From Bradyrhizobium erythrophlei (GTDB lineage: Bacteria > Pseudomonadota > Alphaproteobacteria > Rhizobiales > Xanthobacteraceae), in contig NZ_LT670849.1 of assembly GCF_900142985.1 (NCBI RefSeq), positions 3,224,001-3,288,000 of the forward strand: 64,000 nt of DNA, in the 5' to 3' direction. This document shows, in pieces, positions 1 through 8,745 of this stretch (position 1 is its first letter; every line of letters starts with the position of its first letter). Both the position numbers and the translations under genes were made by a program. The notes beneath the pieces are model-generated. The model was not told where the DNA came from and searched no databases. It saw only the letters and a list, made by a program, of their open reading frames with translations.

Positions 1-71
1 GCCAGCAGCGCGGTCCCGGCGAGTACGGCGAGCAAAATAAGAAATAGCTGAAAACTGGCTTCCACGGTCAT
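1..71 (-). CDS. Membrane protein N-terminus, possibly a cation:proton antiporter (partial)
   Basis: Only the first 23 codons are in the window; the gene runs off the left edge. From an ATG at 71 it reads MTVEASFQLFLILLAVLAGT, a hydrophobic first segment typical of a polytopic membrane protein. The pattern resembles the start of bacterial Na+/H+ antiporters, but that is a guess from 23 residues. The following 110 bases up to the next gene show no recognisable feature. Confidence 0.4.
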   Translation of the reverse strand, partial: MTVEASFQLFLILLAVLAGTALL

Positions 72-185
72 TTCGATTCACCTCGAGGCAGTTTGCCTGG
101 AAGGTGACCGAGGTCAACGGGGCCGCTCTACGCAGGCTGGCGATCGCGCCCGTTGGCCGGCATTTCGAGCTGAGCGTCGAAGCGC

Positions 186-560
186 TCAGTCCTTCCGATC
201 GTAACGGAATGACTTGGAGACGATTTGCCAGCCGTCGGGCAATTTCATTGCGACGAGATAGTCGGTGAAATAGCGCGGCGGCAGCTGGCAGCGCACCTTG
301 ACGAAGGCGGTATTCTCGTCCGAACGGTCGATGGTGACGATAAAATCCTCGCGCGGCTTGTTTTCGGCTTTCGCCGATGGCCGCTTCCTGACGCCTTCGA
401 GCCAGTTGGGTACCGTCAGGATTTGCAGATCGCCCTTTTCCACCCAGCGCAAATCGGCCGTGGGGTGAAAGATGGCGCCGAGCTTGTCGGCGTCGCCTTC
501 GTACAGCGCGTCGAAATAATGCTGGACGACGGCTTCGACACTGGAACGATCGTAGCTCAT
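186..560 (-). CDS. NTF2-like (SnoaL/lumazine-binding type) protein
   Basis: A 124-residue protein with the cone-shaped NTF2-like fold pattern: an N-terminal helix followed by the typical VVQHYFDALYEGDADKL and FHPTADLRWV motifs, then beta strands ending in the usual DGWQIVSKSFRYD. It is closest in style to the putative lumazine-binding/DUF4440 proteins, which are small single-domain enzymes or ligand binders of unknown substrate. Length is normal for the family. The ATG at 560 fits. It is separated from the DUF1345 gene by a palindromic repeat, so co-transcription is uncertain. No specific function can be given. Confidence 0.75.
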   Translation of the reverse strand: MSYDRSSVEAVVQHYFDALYEGDADKLGAIFHPTADLRWVEKGDLQILTVPNWLEGVRKRPSAKAENKPREDFIVTIDRSDENTAFVKVRCQLPPRYFTDYLVAMKLPDGWQIVSKSFRYDRKD

Positions 561-592
561 GGCGTTTCCTCCCGGCTTGAGTCTGTCACTTG

Positions 593-641
593 GCGCATGA
601 TCTTGTCGGAAAACCGCGGCACACTTTTCCGGATCATGCGC
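593..641. repeat. GCATGATC-type palindromic intergenic repeat, copy 1
   Basis: Ten-base outer arms GCGCATGATC (593-602) and GATCATGCGC (632-641) enclose a second stem, CGGAAAA / TTTTCCG. The last base overlaps the stop codon of the DUF1345 gene. The same design recurs at 38981-39028 and 44781-44825. Repeats of this style are common between genes in Bradyrhizobium and relatives; whether they act on RNA or DNA cannot be told from the sequence. Confidence 0.7.
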
Positions 642-1324
642 TAGATGGCGCTGGCCGCGATATTGACCATCAGCGCAAGCAGCGCAGTGTTGAACACGAA
701 TGAGATGATTCCGTGAACGGTCGCGATGCGGCGGATCGTCTTGCTGGTGATGCCGACATCGGACACCTGCGCGGTCATGCCGATCACGAAGGAAAAATAG
801 ACAAAGTCCCAGTAGTCGGCGTGGTCGTCCTTGTCGCCGCTTGGAAACTGAAGGCCGCCCGGCTTGTGGCCGCGGTAGAATTCGTGCGCGTAATGCAGGG
901 CGAATCCGGTATGCACGGCGGCCCAGGACAGCGCGACGGTGAGGATCGCAAACATCAGTTCGGTGGGCTTGTGCTGGCCCTGTCCGAGCTCCAGCACGAT
1001 CGCGGCCAGGCTCGCGAACGCGCCGAGCGCCGTCAGCAACGGGATCACAAAACGGCCGTCGTCCTGCAGCGCCGCCGTGCGGCGGATGGTGCTCAAGGTG
1101 CTGCGCGCCATCATGACATAGACGAGAACGATATAAAGCGCGACGAACGTATCCCAGCCGGTCAACAGCCGCGTGACAAGCCGGAGCGACGTCGGCAGCA
1201 GGAAGAACGTGACGACGCCAAGTACGATCGAGATGAATGTTCGCGGTCGCGCGTAAATCACGCGGACGACGCGCGGCATCTTGCGGAAGCGACGAAGCCG
1301 TTCTTCGAACTCCTCGCCGCTCAT
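641..1324 (-). CDS. DUF1345 family membrane protein
   Basis: A 227-residue integral membrane protein with about five or six hydrophobic segments. The C-terminal half carries the DUF1345 pattern DYWDFVYFSFVIGMTAQVSD followed by a last transmembrane helix. The family is widespread in proteobacteria and its function is unknown. The gene begins 6 bases after the stop of the upstream prenyl-transferase gene on the same strand, so the two are probably co-transcribed. Length is normal and the ATG is unambiguous. Confidence 0.85.
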   Translation of the reverse strand: MSGEEFEERLRRFRKMPRVVRVIYARPRTFISIVLGVVTFFLLPTSLRLVTRLLTGWDTFVALYIVLVYVMMARSTLSTIRRTAALQDDGRFVIPLLTALGAFASLAAIVLELGQGQHKPTELMFAILTVALSWAAVHTGFALHYAHEFYRGHKPGGLQFPSGDKDDHADYWDFVYFSFVIGMTAQVSDVGITSKTIRRIATVHGIISFVFNTALLALMVNIAASAI

Positions 1325-1330
1325 GCCGCT

Positions 1331-2257
1331 CTAGTTCTTGCGTTCGGCGACAAAGCGCGCGGCCGCGCGCAGGACGTCGCCGCGATTGCCGAAGATCGAG
1401 AGCGCCTGGTCGGCGCGCGCGAGCAGGTCGCGCACGCGCTGCTTGGCGCCGTCAATGCCAAGCTGGGTGACGAAGGTGGTTTTGCCGAGCGCCGCATCCT
1501 GCCCGGTTTGCTTGCCGAGCGCGGCAGCATCGCCCTCGACGTCGAGCAGGTCGTCGGCGATCTGGAACGCTTCGCCGAGCGCGCGGCCGTAGTCGTCGAG
1601 CGCCTGATATTCTTTTGGCGAGGACTGGCCGAGGATCGCGCCGGCGATACAGCCGAAGCGCAACAGCGCGCCGGTCTTCATCTGTTGCAGGCGCGCGACG
1701 TCGACCGGTTCGCGATCGCCGAAACGGCCTTCGCCGGCGAGATCCAGCATCTGGCCGCCGACCATGCCGCCGATGCCTGACGCCCGTGCCAGCGCGCGCG
1801 TGAGCAGAAGGCGCACGGTCGGATCCTTGTGAATCTCGTCGCGGGTGATGATGTCGAAAGCGAGCGTCAACAGGCCGTCGCCGGCCAGAATCGCGGTCGC
1901 ATCGTCGGTTTTCTTGTGCAGGGTGGGGCGGCCGCGCCTGAGATCGCTGTTGTCCATCGCCGGCAGGTCGTCGTGGATCAGCGAATAGCAGTGAATGCAT
2001 TCGAGCGCCGCGCCCGCAAGCAGGGCGGCGTTGCGCGGCACGCCGAAGATCGCCGCGCTCTCGACCACCAGGAACGGCCGCAGGCGCTTGCCGCCGCCAA
2101 GGCTCGAATAGCGCATCGCGTCCATCACCCGCTTCGGCCGCGCGATCTCGTCCGGCAATAGCGTGTCGTCGAGGAGCTTTGCTAGAAGCGTTTCGGTGTC
2201 CTCGGCGGTCTGGTCCAGTCGCTTGGCAAAGTCCTGGGGTAGCGTCGTCGTCGTCAT
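1331..2257 (-). CDS. ispA: Farnesyl-diphosphate synthase (short-chain polyprenyl synthetase)
   Basis: A 308-residue trans-prenyltransferase that would condense DMAPP/GPP with IPP to give farnesyl diphosphate for quinone side chains, hopanoids and undecaprenyl lipid. The first aspartate-rich motif is DDLPAMD (D96, D97, D102), the six-residue version typical of bacterial IspA, with RRGRPTLHKK after it. The second is FQIADDLLDVEGD. GGGKRLRP lies near residue 57. The start at 2257 (MTTTTLPQ) is chosen over an upstream in-frame ATG because a GGAG lies about 12 bases before it and family members start here. A geranylgeranyl product cannot be excluded by eye. Confidence 0.9.
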   Translation of the reverse strand: MTTTTLPQDFAKRLDQTAEDTETLLAKLLDDTLLPDEIARPKRVMDAMRYSSLGGGKRLRPFLVVESAAIFGVPRNAALLAGAALECIHCYSLIHDDLPAMDNSDLRRGRPTLHKKTDDATAILAGDGLLTLAFDIITRDEIHKDPTVRLLLTRALARASGIGGMVGGQMLDLAGEGRFGDREPVDVARLQQMKTGALLRFGCIAGAILGQSSPKEYQALDDYGRALGEAFQIADDLLDVEGDAAALGKQTGQDAALGKTTFVTQLGIDGAKQRVRDLLARADQALSIFGNRGDVLRAAARFVAERKN

Positions 2258-2421
2258 ATTTCGAAAAGCTCCAAATCGATTGGGCCGGACAATCGTTGAT
2301 GATGCCGCCCGCGTCAATTGCGCTCAGGCCGTTGCGGGGTGCCTTAAAACCGTTGAAAAAATAAGGGATTATCAGCCAGATAACGGTCGAGACGGCCTAA
2401 TCGATTGAGAAAATCGTTAAT

Positions 2422-3093
2422 TTGCGCATTGCCCGAAATTTACTTCTGATCATCCTGGCCGTGCTTTTGCTGCCCTATCTCGCGGCGCCGCTTTACCGCG
2501 CCGGCCATCCGGCTTCGGCCCTGATGGCGTGGCGCTATCTGAGGGGCGCCCCGGTATTGCGGCAGTGGGTCGACCTATCGGCGATGGCGGCGTCCTTGCC
2601 GCGTTCGGTGGTCGCCTCCGAGGACGCCAAATTTTGCAGCCACCGCGGCGTCGATTGGGGCGCGCTTCGCGAGGCGATCGACGATGCCGAGGATGGCGAG
2701 CCTTCCCGCGGCGGTTCGACCATCACCCAGCAGGTGGCCAAGAACCTGTTTCTGTGGCCGGGCCGCAGCGTGGTCCGCAAGGCGCTCGAGCTGCCGCTGG
2801 CGATGTGGATCGATTTCGTCCTGCCCAAGCACCGGATTCTCGAGATCTATCTGAATATCGCCGAGTTCGGACCGACCGGTCAGTTCGGCGTGCAGACCGG
2901 CAGCCTGTATGCGTTCGGCCATGGCGCATCGACGCTGACGCCGCGGGAGGCGGCGCTGATGGCGGCGATCCTGCCCAATCCGCATATGCGCAGCGCCCGC
3001 GTGCCCGGTGCGGGTGTGCGCCGTCTCGCCGGAATTTACGTGGCTCGGGCCCAGGCCGCCGAATTGCAGCGTTGCTGGGCCGAAAATCGCTAA
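2422..3093 (+). CDS. mtgA: Monofunctional peptidoglycan glycosyltransferase
   Basis: A 223-residue inner-membrane enzyme that polymerises lipid II into glycan strands (GT51 family) without a transpeptidase domain. An N-terminal transmembrane anchor (residues about 5-25) is followed by the GT51 signatures: [14 protein letters not shown] containing the catalytic Glu, [17 protein letters not shown], and [15 protein letters not shown] with the second Glu. The start appears to be TTG at 2422; no better ATG precedes the anchor. It lies divergent from ispA and upstream of rpmF. Confidence 0.92.
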   Translation: MRIARNLLLIILAVLLLPYLAAPLYRAGHPASALMAWRYLRGAPVLRQWVDLSAMAASLPRSVVASEDAKFCSHRGVDWGALREAIDDAEDGEPSRGGSTITQQVAKNLFLWPGRSVVRKALELPLAMWIDFVLPKHRILEIYLNIAEFGPTGQFGVQTGSLYAFGHGASTLTPREAALMAAILPNPHMRSARVPGAGVRRLAGIYVARAQAAELQRCWAENR

Positions 3094-3277
3094 GGTCCCG
3101 ATTCCGAAGTTCGGGTGATTTTTGGGCCTTTTTTACCTATTTTGAACCTAGCCTTCGGCGACATCATCCTCTATAAGCGCGGCCTCATCGGCATTTTCAG
3201 CTTGCGCCCCGGCGCTTGAGCCGCCCGTTTCGGGACGATGCCAGTTTTCGGAATTAAGAGACGAAAAGGACACCGAT

Positions 3278-3463
3278 ATGGCTGTTCCCAGAAGGAAAAC
3301 GTCGCCGTCACGGCGTGGCATGCGCCGCTCGGCGGATGCCCTGAAGAAGCCGACCTATGCCGAGGACAAGGATTCCGGCGAACTGCGCCGTCCGCATCAC
3401 CTCGACCTGAAGACCGGCATGTACAAGGGCCGTCAGGTTCTCAAGGCCAAGAAAGACGCCTGA
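3278..3463 (+). CDS. rpmF: 50S ribosomal protein L32
   Basis: A 61-residue basic protein starting [20 protein letters not shown], the diagnostic N-terminus of L32. The C-terminal half ([18 protein letters not shown]) lacks the paired cysteines of zinc-binding L32, as is usual in alphaproteobacteria. It is a structural protein of the large subunit near the peptidyl-transferase region. It lies between mtgA and an uncharacterised membrane protein on the same strand. Confidence 0.97.
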   Translation: MAVPRRKTSPSRRGMRRSADALKKPTYAEDKDSGELRRPHHLDLKTGMYKGRQVLKAKKDA

Positions 3464-3576
3464 TCCGGACGCCGGTGGTCCGCCAGGACCCCGGTCGACG
3501 CGCGGGGCATGACGGCTGCGTGCGGCGAAGCGTTGGACCGCTTCGCCATTAGGACCAATTGAGAAGGTTCTTGCCG

Positions 3577-4248
3577 ATGTCGATGGTCGGTTTCCCGCTG
3601 CTTCTGATCCCGCTCGCGATCTACAACATCATCGTGTTCCTGATGCCCGGCGTTTCGCTCGCCGAGCCGCTGGTGACGCTGCCATTGCCGTCAGGCGGAC
3701 AGTGGCCGGTGACCTTGAGCGATGCGCTGGTCGTGCTCGGAATCCTGATGCTGTTGTTCGAGGTGATCAAGGGCGCGCGGCCCGGCGCCAAATATCTCAC
3801 CGATCATCTCTTGTCGCTGATCGTCTTTGGCGCTGCGGTTGCCGAATTCCTGCTGTGGCCGCGTTTTGCGACCTCGACCTTTTTCCTGCTGACACTGCTT
3901 TCGCTGGTGGATTTTCTCTCCGGCGTAACACTGCGCGTCAGGCGAGGCGTTCCGGCCACCGCGTCTTCCGGACGCCTGGCGCGGCACGCACCGGCCACCG
4001 AGCTACCTGCGGACATCAGGCAAGAGCCTGTCGTCGCTCATACCGGCACATCGCACACTGGCGCATCACAGACCGGCACATCGCCGCTGGTCGAAGAGGG
4101 CCCAACTGGCCCTTCTCATTCCGAAAGCGTGCATTCCGAAAGTCCTGCGCTGTCTGAACCGAGATTCGGTCACCATGAGACGTCAGCGCCTGCATCGGAA
4201 GCGCCAGCCGAGGCGCCGCACGCCGGCAACGGCTCGCAGCCCCGTTAA
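3577..4248 (+). CDS. Four-helix membrane protein with Ser/Thr-rich tail
   Basis: A 223-residue protein of unknown function. Residues 1-130 contain about four hydrophobic segments (starting MSMVGFPLLLIPLAIYNIIV), ending in a basic stop (TLRVRRG). The remaining 90 residues are low-complexity: a degenerate TGTS/TGAS run, a SESVHSESP run and a His/Ala/Pro-rich end, probably disordered. The ATG at 3577 is preferred to a TTG at 3559 because GAGAAGG lies about 9 bases before it. The membrane part looks conserved and the tail fast-evolving; I do not recognise a named family. Confidence 0.7.
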   Translation: MSMVGFPLLLIPLAIYNIIVFLMPGVSLAEPLVTLPLPSGGQWPVTLSDALVVLGILMLLFEVIKGARPGAKYLTDHLLSLIVFGAAVAEFLLWPRFATSTFFLLTLLSLVDFLSGVTLRVRRGVPATASSGRLARHAPATELPADIRQEPVVAHTGTSHTGASQTGTSPLVEEGPTGPSHSESVHSESPALSEPRFGHHETSAPASEAPAEAPHAGNGSQPR

Positions 4249-4251
4249 AGT

Positions 4252-4563
4252 TTAGATCACTTGCCGCGTGAGCCTGCCGGCGCTTGGCGCCGGCGTGTGA
4301 CCCGTCCGGTACGCCGATTGTGCGTCGGCCGGGCTCGCGCGCCGTAATGTACGCGCTTGCGGAACCTGCTCAGCCGCGGCAATCAGATGCGCCACGAAGA
4401 TCGGGTCCGGCGCGAAGCGGTACCAGCGCCGCCGCGACCGCCGTTCGATCCGGGGCGTGAGCGGCACCAGCGCCGTGCTGGCGGCTTTGGCCGTCGGGAC
4501 CTCGTTCGGGCGACTGTCGTTGACCATCGGTGGCGCTCGCGAAACTGTTGCATTTTGGGACAC
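4252..4563 (-). CDS. Small conserved hypothetical protein
   Basis: A 103-residue protein convergent with, and only 3 bases from, the membrane-protein gene. Residues 40-75 (PRIERRSRRRWYRFAPDPIF) and the following FVAHLIAAAEQVPQARTLRR look like a short conserved helical segment, and the rest is low-complexity. I recall similar short proteins with an FVAHLIA-type motif in Bradyrhizobium, but no function is known to me. Coding character is less certain than for its neighbours because the frame is short. Confidence 0.5.
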   Translation of the reverse strand: MSQNATVSRAPPMVNDSRPNEVPTAKAASTALVPLTPRIERRSRRRWYRFAPDPIFVAHLIAAAEQVPQARTLRRASPADAQSAYRTGHTPAPSAGRLTRQVI

Positions 4564-4776
4564 CCGGTCCCGTGCTACAGTTCGCTTCGCAAGGGCCGTG
4601 CCGGTTGCGCCGCTCGCGTTCCCGATGGGGCGGCGCGGCGGCGGTTTTCGAAAATATTTATGAACTCTCCATAAGGTAGTGCGCGATCAGGTCCAAGAAT
4701 CACGAAGGCAATCACGAAGGCGCCCGCGAGTTCAGGCGCTCACCAAAGTCCAGGCCTGTCCCGAAACGAGGCGACC

Positions 4777-6471
4777 GTGAACCAAGTCCTTCCCCCGGCT
4801 TCAGCCATTCTCGCCTCCCTCGGCCAGGCCGCGTTCGTCTGGGATATCGCCTCGGACCAGCTGGTCTGGAGCGAACACCTCGCACAGGTCTTTCCCGACA
4901 TTCCCCCCGAGCGGCTGGCTAGCGGCGCCGAATTTTCCAACCTGATAGAGCCCCAGCGCTCGGTGCGGTCGGAGGCATTGGTCGCCTCGCCCGCAGCCCA
5001 AAGCGCGGAGGGCGCGCCTTACCGGATCGAATATGGCGTGCGGGCTTCGACCTCGGCGCCGGTACAATGGATCGAGGAAACCGGCTGCTGGTTCGCCGGC
5101 GCCGACGGCAGGCCAGTGCGGGCGCAAGGCATCATCCGGATCAACAACGAGCGTCATGCCCGCGACGAGCAGCTTGTCCGGCTGTCGCAGAACGATCCCC
5201 TGACCGGCGAGCTCAACCGCACCCATCTGATCGCTTCATTGGCCGAGATCATCGAGGAGGCGGTTCGTTTCCGCACCAACTGCGCTTTCCTGCTGATCGG
5301 CATCGATCATCTGGCGCGCATCAACGACGCTTTCGGTTTCGACGTGGCGGACGCCGTGATTTCCGAGGTGGCCGGCCGCATTCGTGCGCGGCTGCGCGGC
5401 GGCGACGTGCTCGGGCGTTTTTCCGGCAACAAGTTCGGCCTGGTGCTGAAGAACTGCACCGTCGACGACATGAACGTTGCGGCTGAGCGGTTTCTCGCCG
5501 CGATCCGCGACGAGGTGGTGCCGACCAAATCAGGACCGGTCTCGGTGACGGCCTCGATCGGCGCCGTCGCGGTGCCGCGCTATGCCCGCAGCGCGGATGA
5601 GGCGATCAACCGCGCACACGAATCCCTCGATGGCTCGAAGAGCCGCCGCGCCGGTTCGTTCTCGGTGTGGCGTCCGAATGTCGAACGCGACGCGCAGCGC
5701 CGGGTGAATATTCGCGTCACCGACGAAATCGTCACCGCGCTCAACGATCGCCGCATCACCATGGCGTTCGAGCCGGTGGTCGATGCCCGCGGGCGCAATG
5801 CGGCTTTTTACGAGTGCCTGGTCCGCATGGAGCAGCACGACGGTCAGGTGCTGCTGGCGCCAGATATCGTCCCGGTGGCGGAGCGCCTCGGGCTGATTCG
5901 TCTGGTCGATCACCGCGTGCTCGAACTCGTGGTGGCTGAACTGACCGCATCGCCCCACGTGCAGCTCAGCCTCAACATCTCGCCGGACACCACCATGGAT
6001 CCGGACTGGTGGACCGGAATCGAGTCGCTGATGCGGGCGCATCCCGGCGCCGGCGAGCGGCTGATCGTCGAGATCACCGAGACGGTGGCGATCCAGGACG
6101 TCGATGACGTCCGCGGCTTCGTCACGCGCTTGAAGAATTTCGGCAGCCGGATCGCCATCGACGATTTTGGCGCCGGCTACACCTCGTTCCGCAACCTGCG
6201 CAAGCTTGGCGTCGATATCGTCAAGATCGACGGTGCTTTCGTGCAGAATATCGCGCGCATCCCCGACGACCGCGCCTTCGTGCAGACGTTGATCGATCTG
6301 GCGCGGCGGCTCAACATCAAGACCGTCGCCGAATGGGTGCAGGACGAAGAAGCCGCCGGCATGCTGCGCGACTGGGGCTGCGACTACATTCAAGGCCGGT
6401 TGATCGGGCTCGCTTCATCGCGGCGCCCCTGGCAGCCGCCAGCCGAGACGGTGTTGCCGGCGGCTAGCTAG
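4777..6471 (+). CDS. PAS-like/GGDEF/EAL cyclic-di-GMP protein, probable phosphodiesterase
   Basis: A 564-residue cytoplasmic signalling protein with no membrane segments. Residues about 15-125 resemble a PAS sensor, about 135-290 form a GGDEF domain and about 310-555 an EAL domain. The GGDEF signature is degenerate (SGNKF at 216-220), so cyclase activity is unlikely. The EAL domain keeps the expected catalytic residues: Glu346 in ECLVR, LSLNIS, IVEITET, IDDFGAGYTS (461-470), VKIDG, TVAEW and IQGRLIG. The inferred role is hydrolysis of c-di-GMP, perhaps with the GGDEF domain as a regulatory module. Its TAG stop is formed by the terminal CTAG of the downstream repeat element. Confidence 0.9.
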   Translation: MNQVLPPASAILASLGQAAFVWDIASDQLVWSEHLAQVFPDIPPERLASGAEFSNLIEPQRSVRSEALVASPAAQSAEGAPYRIEYGVRASTSAPVQWIEETGCWFAGADGRPVRAQGIIRINNERHARDEQLVRLSQNDPLTGELNRTHLIASLAEIIEEAVRFRTNCAFLLIGIDHLARINDAFGFDVADAVISEVAGRIRARLRGGDVLGRFSGNKFGLVLKNCTVDDMNVAAERFLAAIRDEVVPTKSGPVSVTASIGAVAVPRYARSADEAINRAHESLDGSKSRRAGSFSVWRPNVERDAQRRVNIRVTDEIVTALNDRRITMAFEPVVDARGRNAAFYECLVRMEQHDGQVLLAPDIVPVAERLGLIRLVDHRVLELVVAELTASPHVQLSLNISPDTTMDPDWWTGIESLMRAHPGAGERLIVEITETVAIQDVDDVRGFVTRLKNFGSRIAIDDFGAGYTSFRNLRKLGVDIVKIDGAFVQNIARIPDDRAFVQTLIDLARRLNIKTVAEWVQDEEAAGMLRDWGCDYIQGRLIGLASSRRPWQPPAETVLPAAS

Positions 6472-6632
6472 TGTGGCGGTTCAGAAGTTCGCATCATTTC
6501 TGCCGCGCGCTCGTCATGCGAACTTCTGAACCAAAGCCACACTAGATCAATAATTTGCTAGTGCCCCTTCGATTCCGAAGTTCGTAAATCAGGGGCAGCA
6601 ACATGATACGAACTTCGGAATCGGGACACTAG
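6468..6632 (-). repeat. Composite CTAG double-hairpin element, copy 1
   Basis: Two hairpins of 78 bp (6468-6545) and 75 bp (6558-6632), each bounded by CTAG, are joined by the 12-base linker ATCAATAATTTG. The first has an outer arm CTAGTGTGG and a 17-bp inner arm GGTTCAGAAGTTCGCAT, both perfectly matched by their partners. The second has an outer arm CTAGTGCCCC with one mismatch and an inner arm GATTCCGAAGTTCGTA. Both inner arms share GAAGTTCG. By linker polarity the element lies reversed relative to copies 2, 4 and 5. It separates two same-strand genes and supplies the stop codon of the first. Confidence 0.9.
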
Positions 6633-6748
6633 GCCGCGCGCTGTCGAACCTGATGCCGAAACGGCATCGGGTTGTGCGAAATTCTCTGCTTTCTCGCTCG
6701 GACCACGGTTGCTAGCGTCCCTCGTAGCAAGCGGGCGGAGCGATAGAC

Positions 6749-7732
6749 ATGTCTTATACCCTTGATGCAACGCGCGTTTCCGAAGCCATCCTGCCCGTCA
6801 TCGCAGTCGACGGGCTGTCGTCGGCAAAGCTTGCGGATCGCCAACGCGTCGCGGCCGCGTTGCGCAACGCCTGCCTCGACAAGGGTTTTTTTTACGTATC
6901 GAACCACGGCATTCCCGCCGGACTGATCGAGGCGGTGTTCGCGGAGGCGCGGCGTTTTTTCGATCTGTCTGGCGAGGCGAAATCTGCCGTCGACAAATCA
7001 CGCTCATTCTGCAATCGCGGCTATGAACCGTTGCGCGCCCAGACGCTCGAAGCCGGTGCGCCTCCCGACCTGAAGGAAAGCTTCTACATCGGCCCCGAGC
7101 TTTGGCTCGATGATCCGCGTGTCGCCGCGCGCCGCTTCAACCGGGGGCCCAATCTATGGCCGCATGACATGCCTGGTTTCCGTCCGACCATGCAGGCCTA
7201 TTTCGCGGCCATGCTCGATCTCGGCGAACGGCTGATGCGGGGTCTTGCGCTCTCGCTCGATCTTCCCGAAGACCATTTCGGCGCATTCAGCCGCGATCCG
7301 CTGGCGACGTTGCGTCTATTGCACTATCCGCCGCAGCCGGCCGACGCGTCGCCTGGCGAAAAAGGCGCTGGCGCGCATACGGACTTCGGTGGCCTGACCT
7401 TGCTGCTTCAGGATTCCGTCGGCGGACTGCAAGTGCACGATGCTGCATCCGGCCAATGGATCCACGCCGATCCGGTCCCCGGCACATTCGTCGTCAATCT
7501 CGGCGACATGATCGCGCGCTGGACCAACGATCGCTATCGCTCGACCGTGCATCGGGTGGTGAATGCGTCCGGCGGGGAGCGCTACTCCGTCCCGTTCTTT
7601 TTCGTCGGGAATCCGGATCACGAGGTCGCTTGCCTCGCCAATTGCCTTGGGCCCGGCGCGTCGCCGAAATATCCGCCTACCACGGTCGAGGGACATCTCC
7701 AGGAGATGTATCGGCGGACCTATGCGGCATGA
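6749..7732 (+). CDS. Isopenicillin-N-synthase-like 2-oxoglutarate/Fe(II) oxygenase
   Basis: A 327-residue cytosolic non-haem iron dioxygenase. The N-terminal DIOX_N part contains [14 protein letters not shown]. The double-stranded beta-helix carries the iron ligands H210 and D212 (HTDFGG) and H268 (STVHRV), and R278-x-S280 (RYS) for 2-oxoglutarate binding. Such enzymes oxidise small molecules; the substrate cannot be read from sequence. It is translationally coupled to the next gene (ATGA overlap) and sits upstream of an ABC importer, which suggests catabolism of an imported compound. Confidence 0.88.
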   Translation: MSYTLDATRVSEAILPVIAVDGLSSAKLADRQRVAAALRNACLDKGFFYVSNHGIPAGLIEAVFAEARRFFDLSGEAKSAVDKSRSFCNRGYEPLRAQTLEAGAPPDLKESFYIGPELWLDDPRVAARRFNRGPNLWPHDMPGFRPTMQAYFAAMLDLGERLMRGLALSLDLPEDHFGAFSRDPLATLRLLHYPPQPADASPGEKGAGAHTDFGGLTLLLQDSVGGLQVHDAASGQWIHADPVPGTFVVNLGDMIARWTNDRYRSTVHRVVNASGGERYSVPFFFVGNPDHEVACLANCLGPGASPKYPPTTVEGHLQEMYRRTYAA

Positions 7733-8490
7733 CCGGCCGCGTTCCTGACCCGGCCATTCTCATTCACGGCGCCTGGCAGGGGTCCTGGGTGTGGGATCGC
7801 GTCATTCCGCTACTTGCCCATTCGGGCGGTATTGCCTCGATCGCGGTCGACTTGCCGGGGAACGGAACCGACCATACGAGTCCCGCCGACGTTTCTCTCG
7901 AGCTCTATGTCGATCATATCGGGGCGGTCCTGCGACAGCTCCCCGATCGCGTCAGCCTGGTGGCCCATTCCGGCGGCGGCGTCGTCGCCTCGGCCGTGGT
8001 AGAGCGCTTTCCGGAACGCATCGGCCGGATCGCCTATGTGGCAGGAATGATGCTCCCCGATGGCATGGCCTTTGCAGAACTCACCGCGGAGTTGCGAGGC
8101 GATTATCCGGCCGTAGCTGGCATCGCCCCGCATCTGATCTGGTCCGACGATCGACTGACAAGCCGGGTACCGATGCAAGCCGCGCTCGCCCACTTCTTTC
8201 AGGACTGTCCGCCGGAGGATGCTGCGGCCGCGGCGCAACGGCTGACGCCTCAACCCGAGCGCGGGCGCGCGGTGAGAGCCCGCCTCACTCCGCAAAGATT
8301 TGGCCGTGTGCCCCGGCTCTATGTTGAAGCGGAAGCGGACCGCTCCGTCATTTTGGCCTGCCAGCGGCGGATGCAAGAGCTGGTGCCGGGTGCGGAAGTC
8401 GCTACGCTGCCGACCGGCCATTGCCCGCATCTGGCGGCCCCAAAACTCTTCGCCGATGTCCTGATCCCATTCCTGAGCAAGGCCGCGTGA
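7729..8490 (+). CDS. Alpha/beta-hydrolase (esterase-like)
   Basis: A 253-residue single-domain hydrolase. [13 protein letters not shown] forms the oxyanion region, SLVAHSGGG holds the nucleophile Ser81, and LPTGHCPHL holds the catalytic His near 231. The overall pattern resembles the plant-type MES/HNL and bacterial salicylate-esterase-like hydrolases. The ATG overlaps the stop of the oxygenase gene, so the products are made together. A substrate related to the oxygenase product is an inference. Confidence 0.88.
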   Translation: MTGRVPDPAILIHGAWQGSWVWDRVIPLLAHSGGIASIAVDLPGNGTDHTSPADVSLELYVDHIGAVLRQLPDRVSLVAHSGGGVVASAVVERFPERIGRIAYVAGMMLPDGMAFAELTAELRGDYPAVAGIAPHLIWSDDRLTSRVPMQAALAHFFQDCPPEDAAAAAQRLTPQPERGRAVRARLTPQRFGRVPRLYVEAEADRSVILACQRRMQELVPGAEVATLPTGHCPHLAAPKLFADVLIPFLSKAA

Positions 8491-8513
8491 GGCCGCCTTT
8501 AAAACGACCGGAG

Positions 8514-8682
8514 CTAGTGCCCAATTTCCGAAGTTCGTGCTCCATCGCAGCACCCACTTTCACGAACTTCGGAAAGTCATGGGCACTAGAAAATCTATTG
8601 ATTCTAGTACCGCTTTGTCGATCTGAAGTCCCTGACCGAATTCGCCGCTTGCACTGCAGGGACTTCAGATCGGCGGTACTAG
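8514..8682 (+). repeat. Composite CTAG double-hairpin element, copy 2
   Basis: Hairpin 1 (8514-8589, 76 bp) has perfect outer arms CTAGTGCCCA/TGGGCACTAG and a 15-bp inner arm TTTCCGAAGTTCGTG. The linker is AAAATCTATTGATT. Hairpin 2 (8604-8682, 79 bp) has perfect outer arms CTAGTACCGC/GCGGTACTAG and inner arm GATCTGAAGTCCCTG. This copy defines the forward orientation used here. It lies between the hydrolase and the ABC solute-receptor gene. Confidence 0.92.
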
Positions 8683-8745
8683 CGCGCGAATTTGCAAATG
8701 AACTCTCCAAAGCCGGCACCATAACCAACGACAGGAGTTATTTTC

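Noticed and set aside
713..1780. Long plus-strand frame opposite the DUF1345 and ispA genes
   Set aside because: It is Arg/Ala/Asp-rich with no domain and lies antisense to two well-supported genes; it is a GC-rich shadow.
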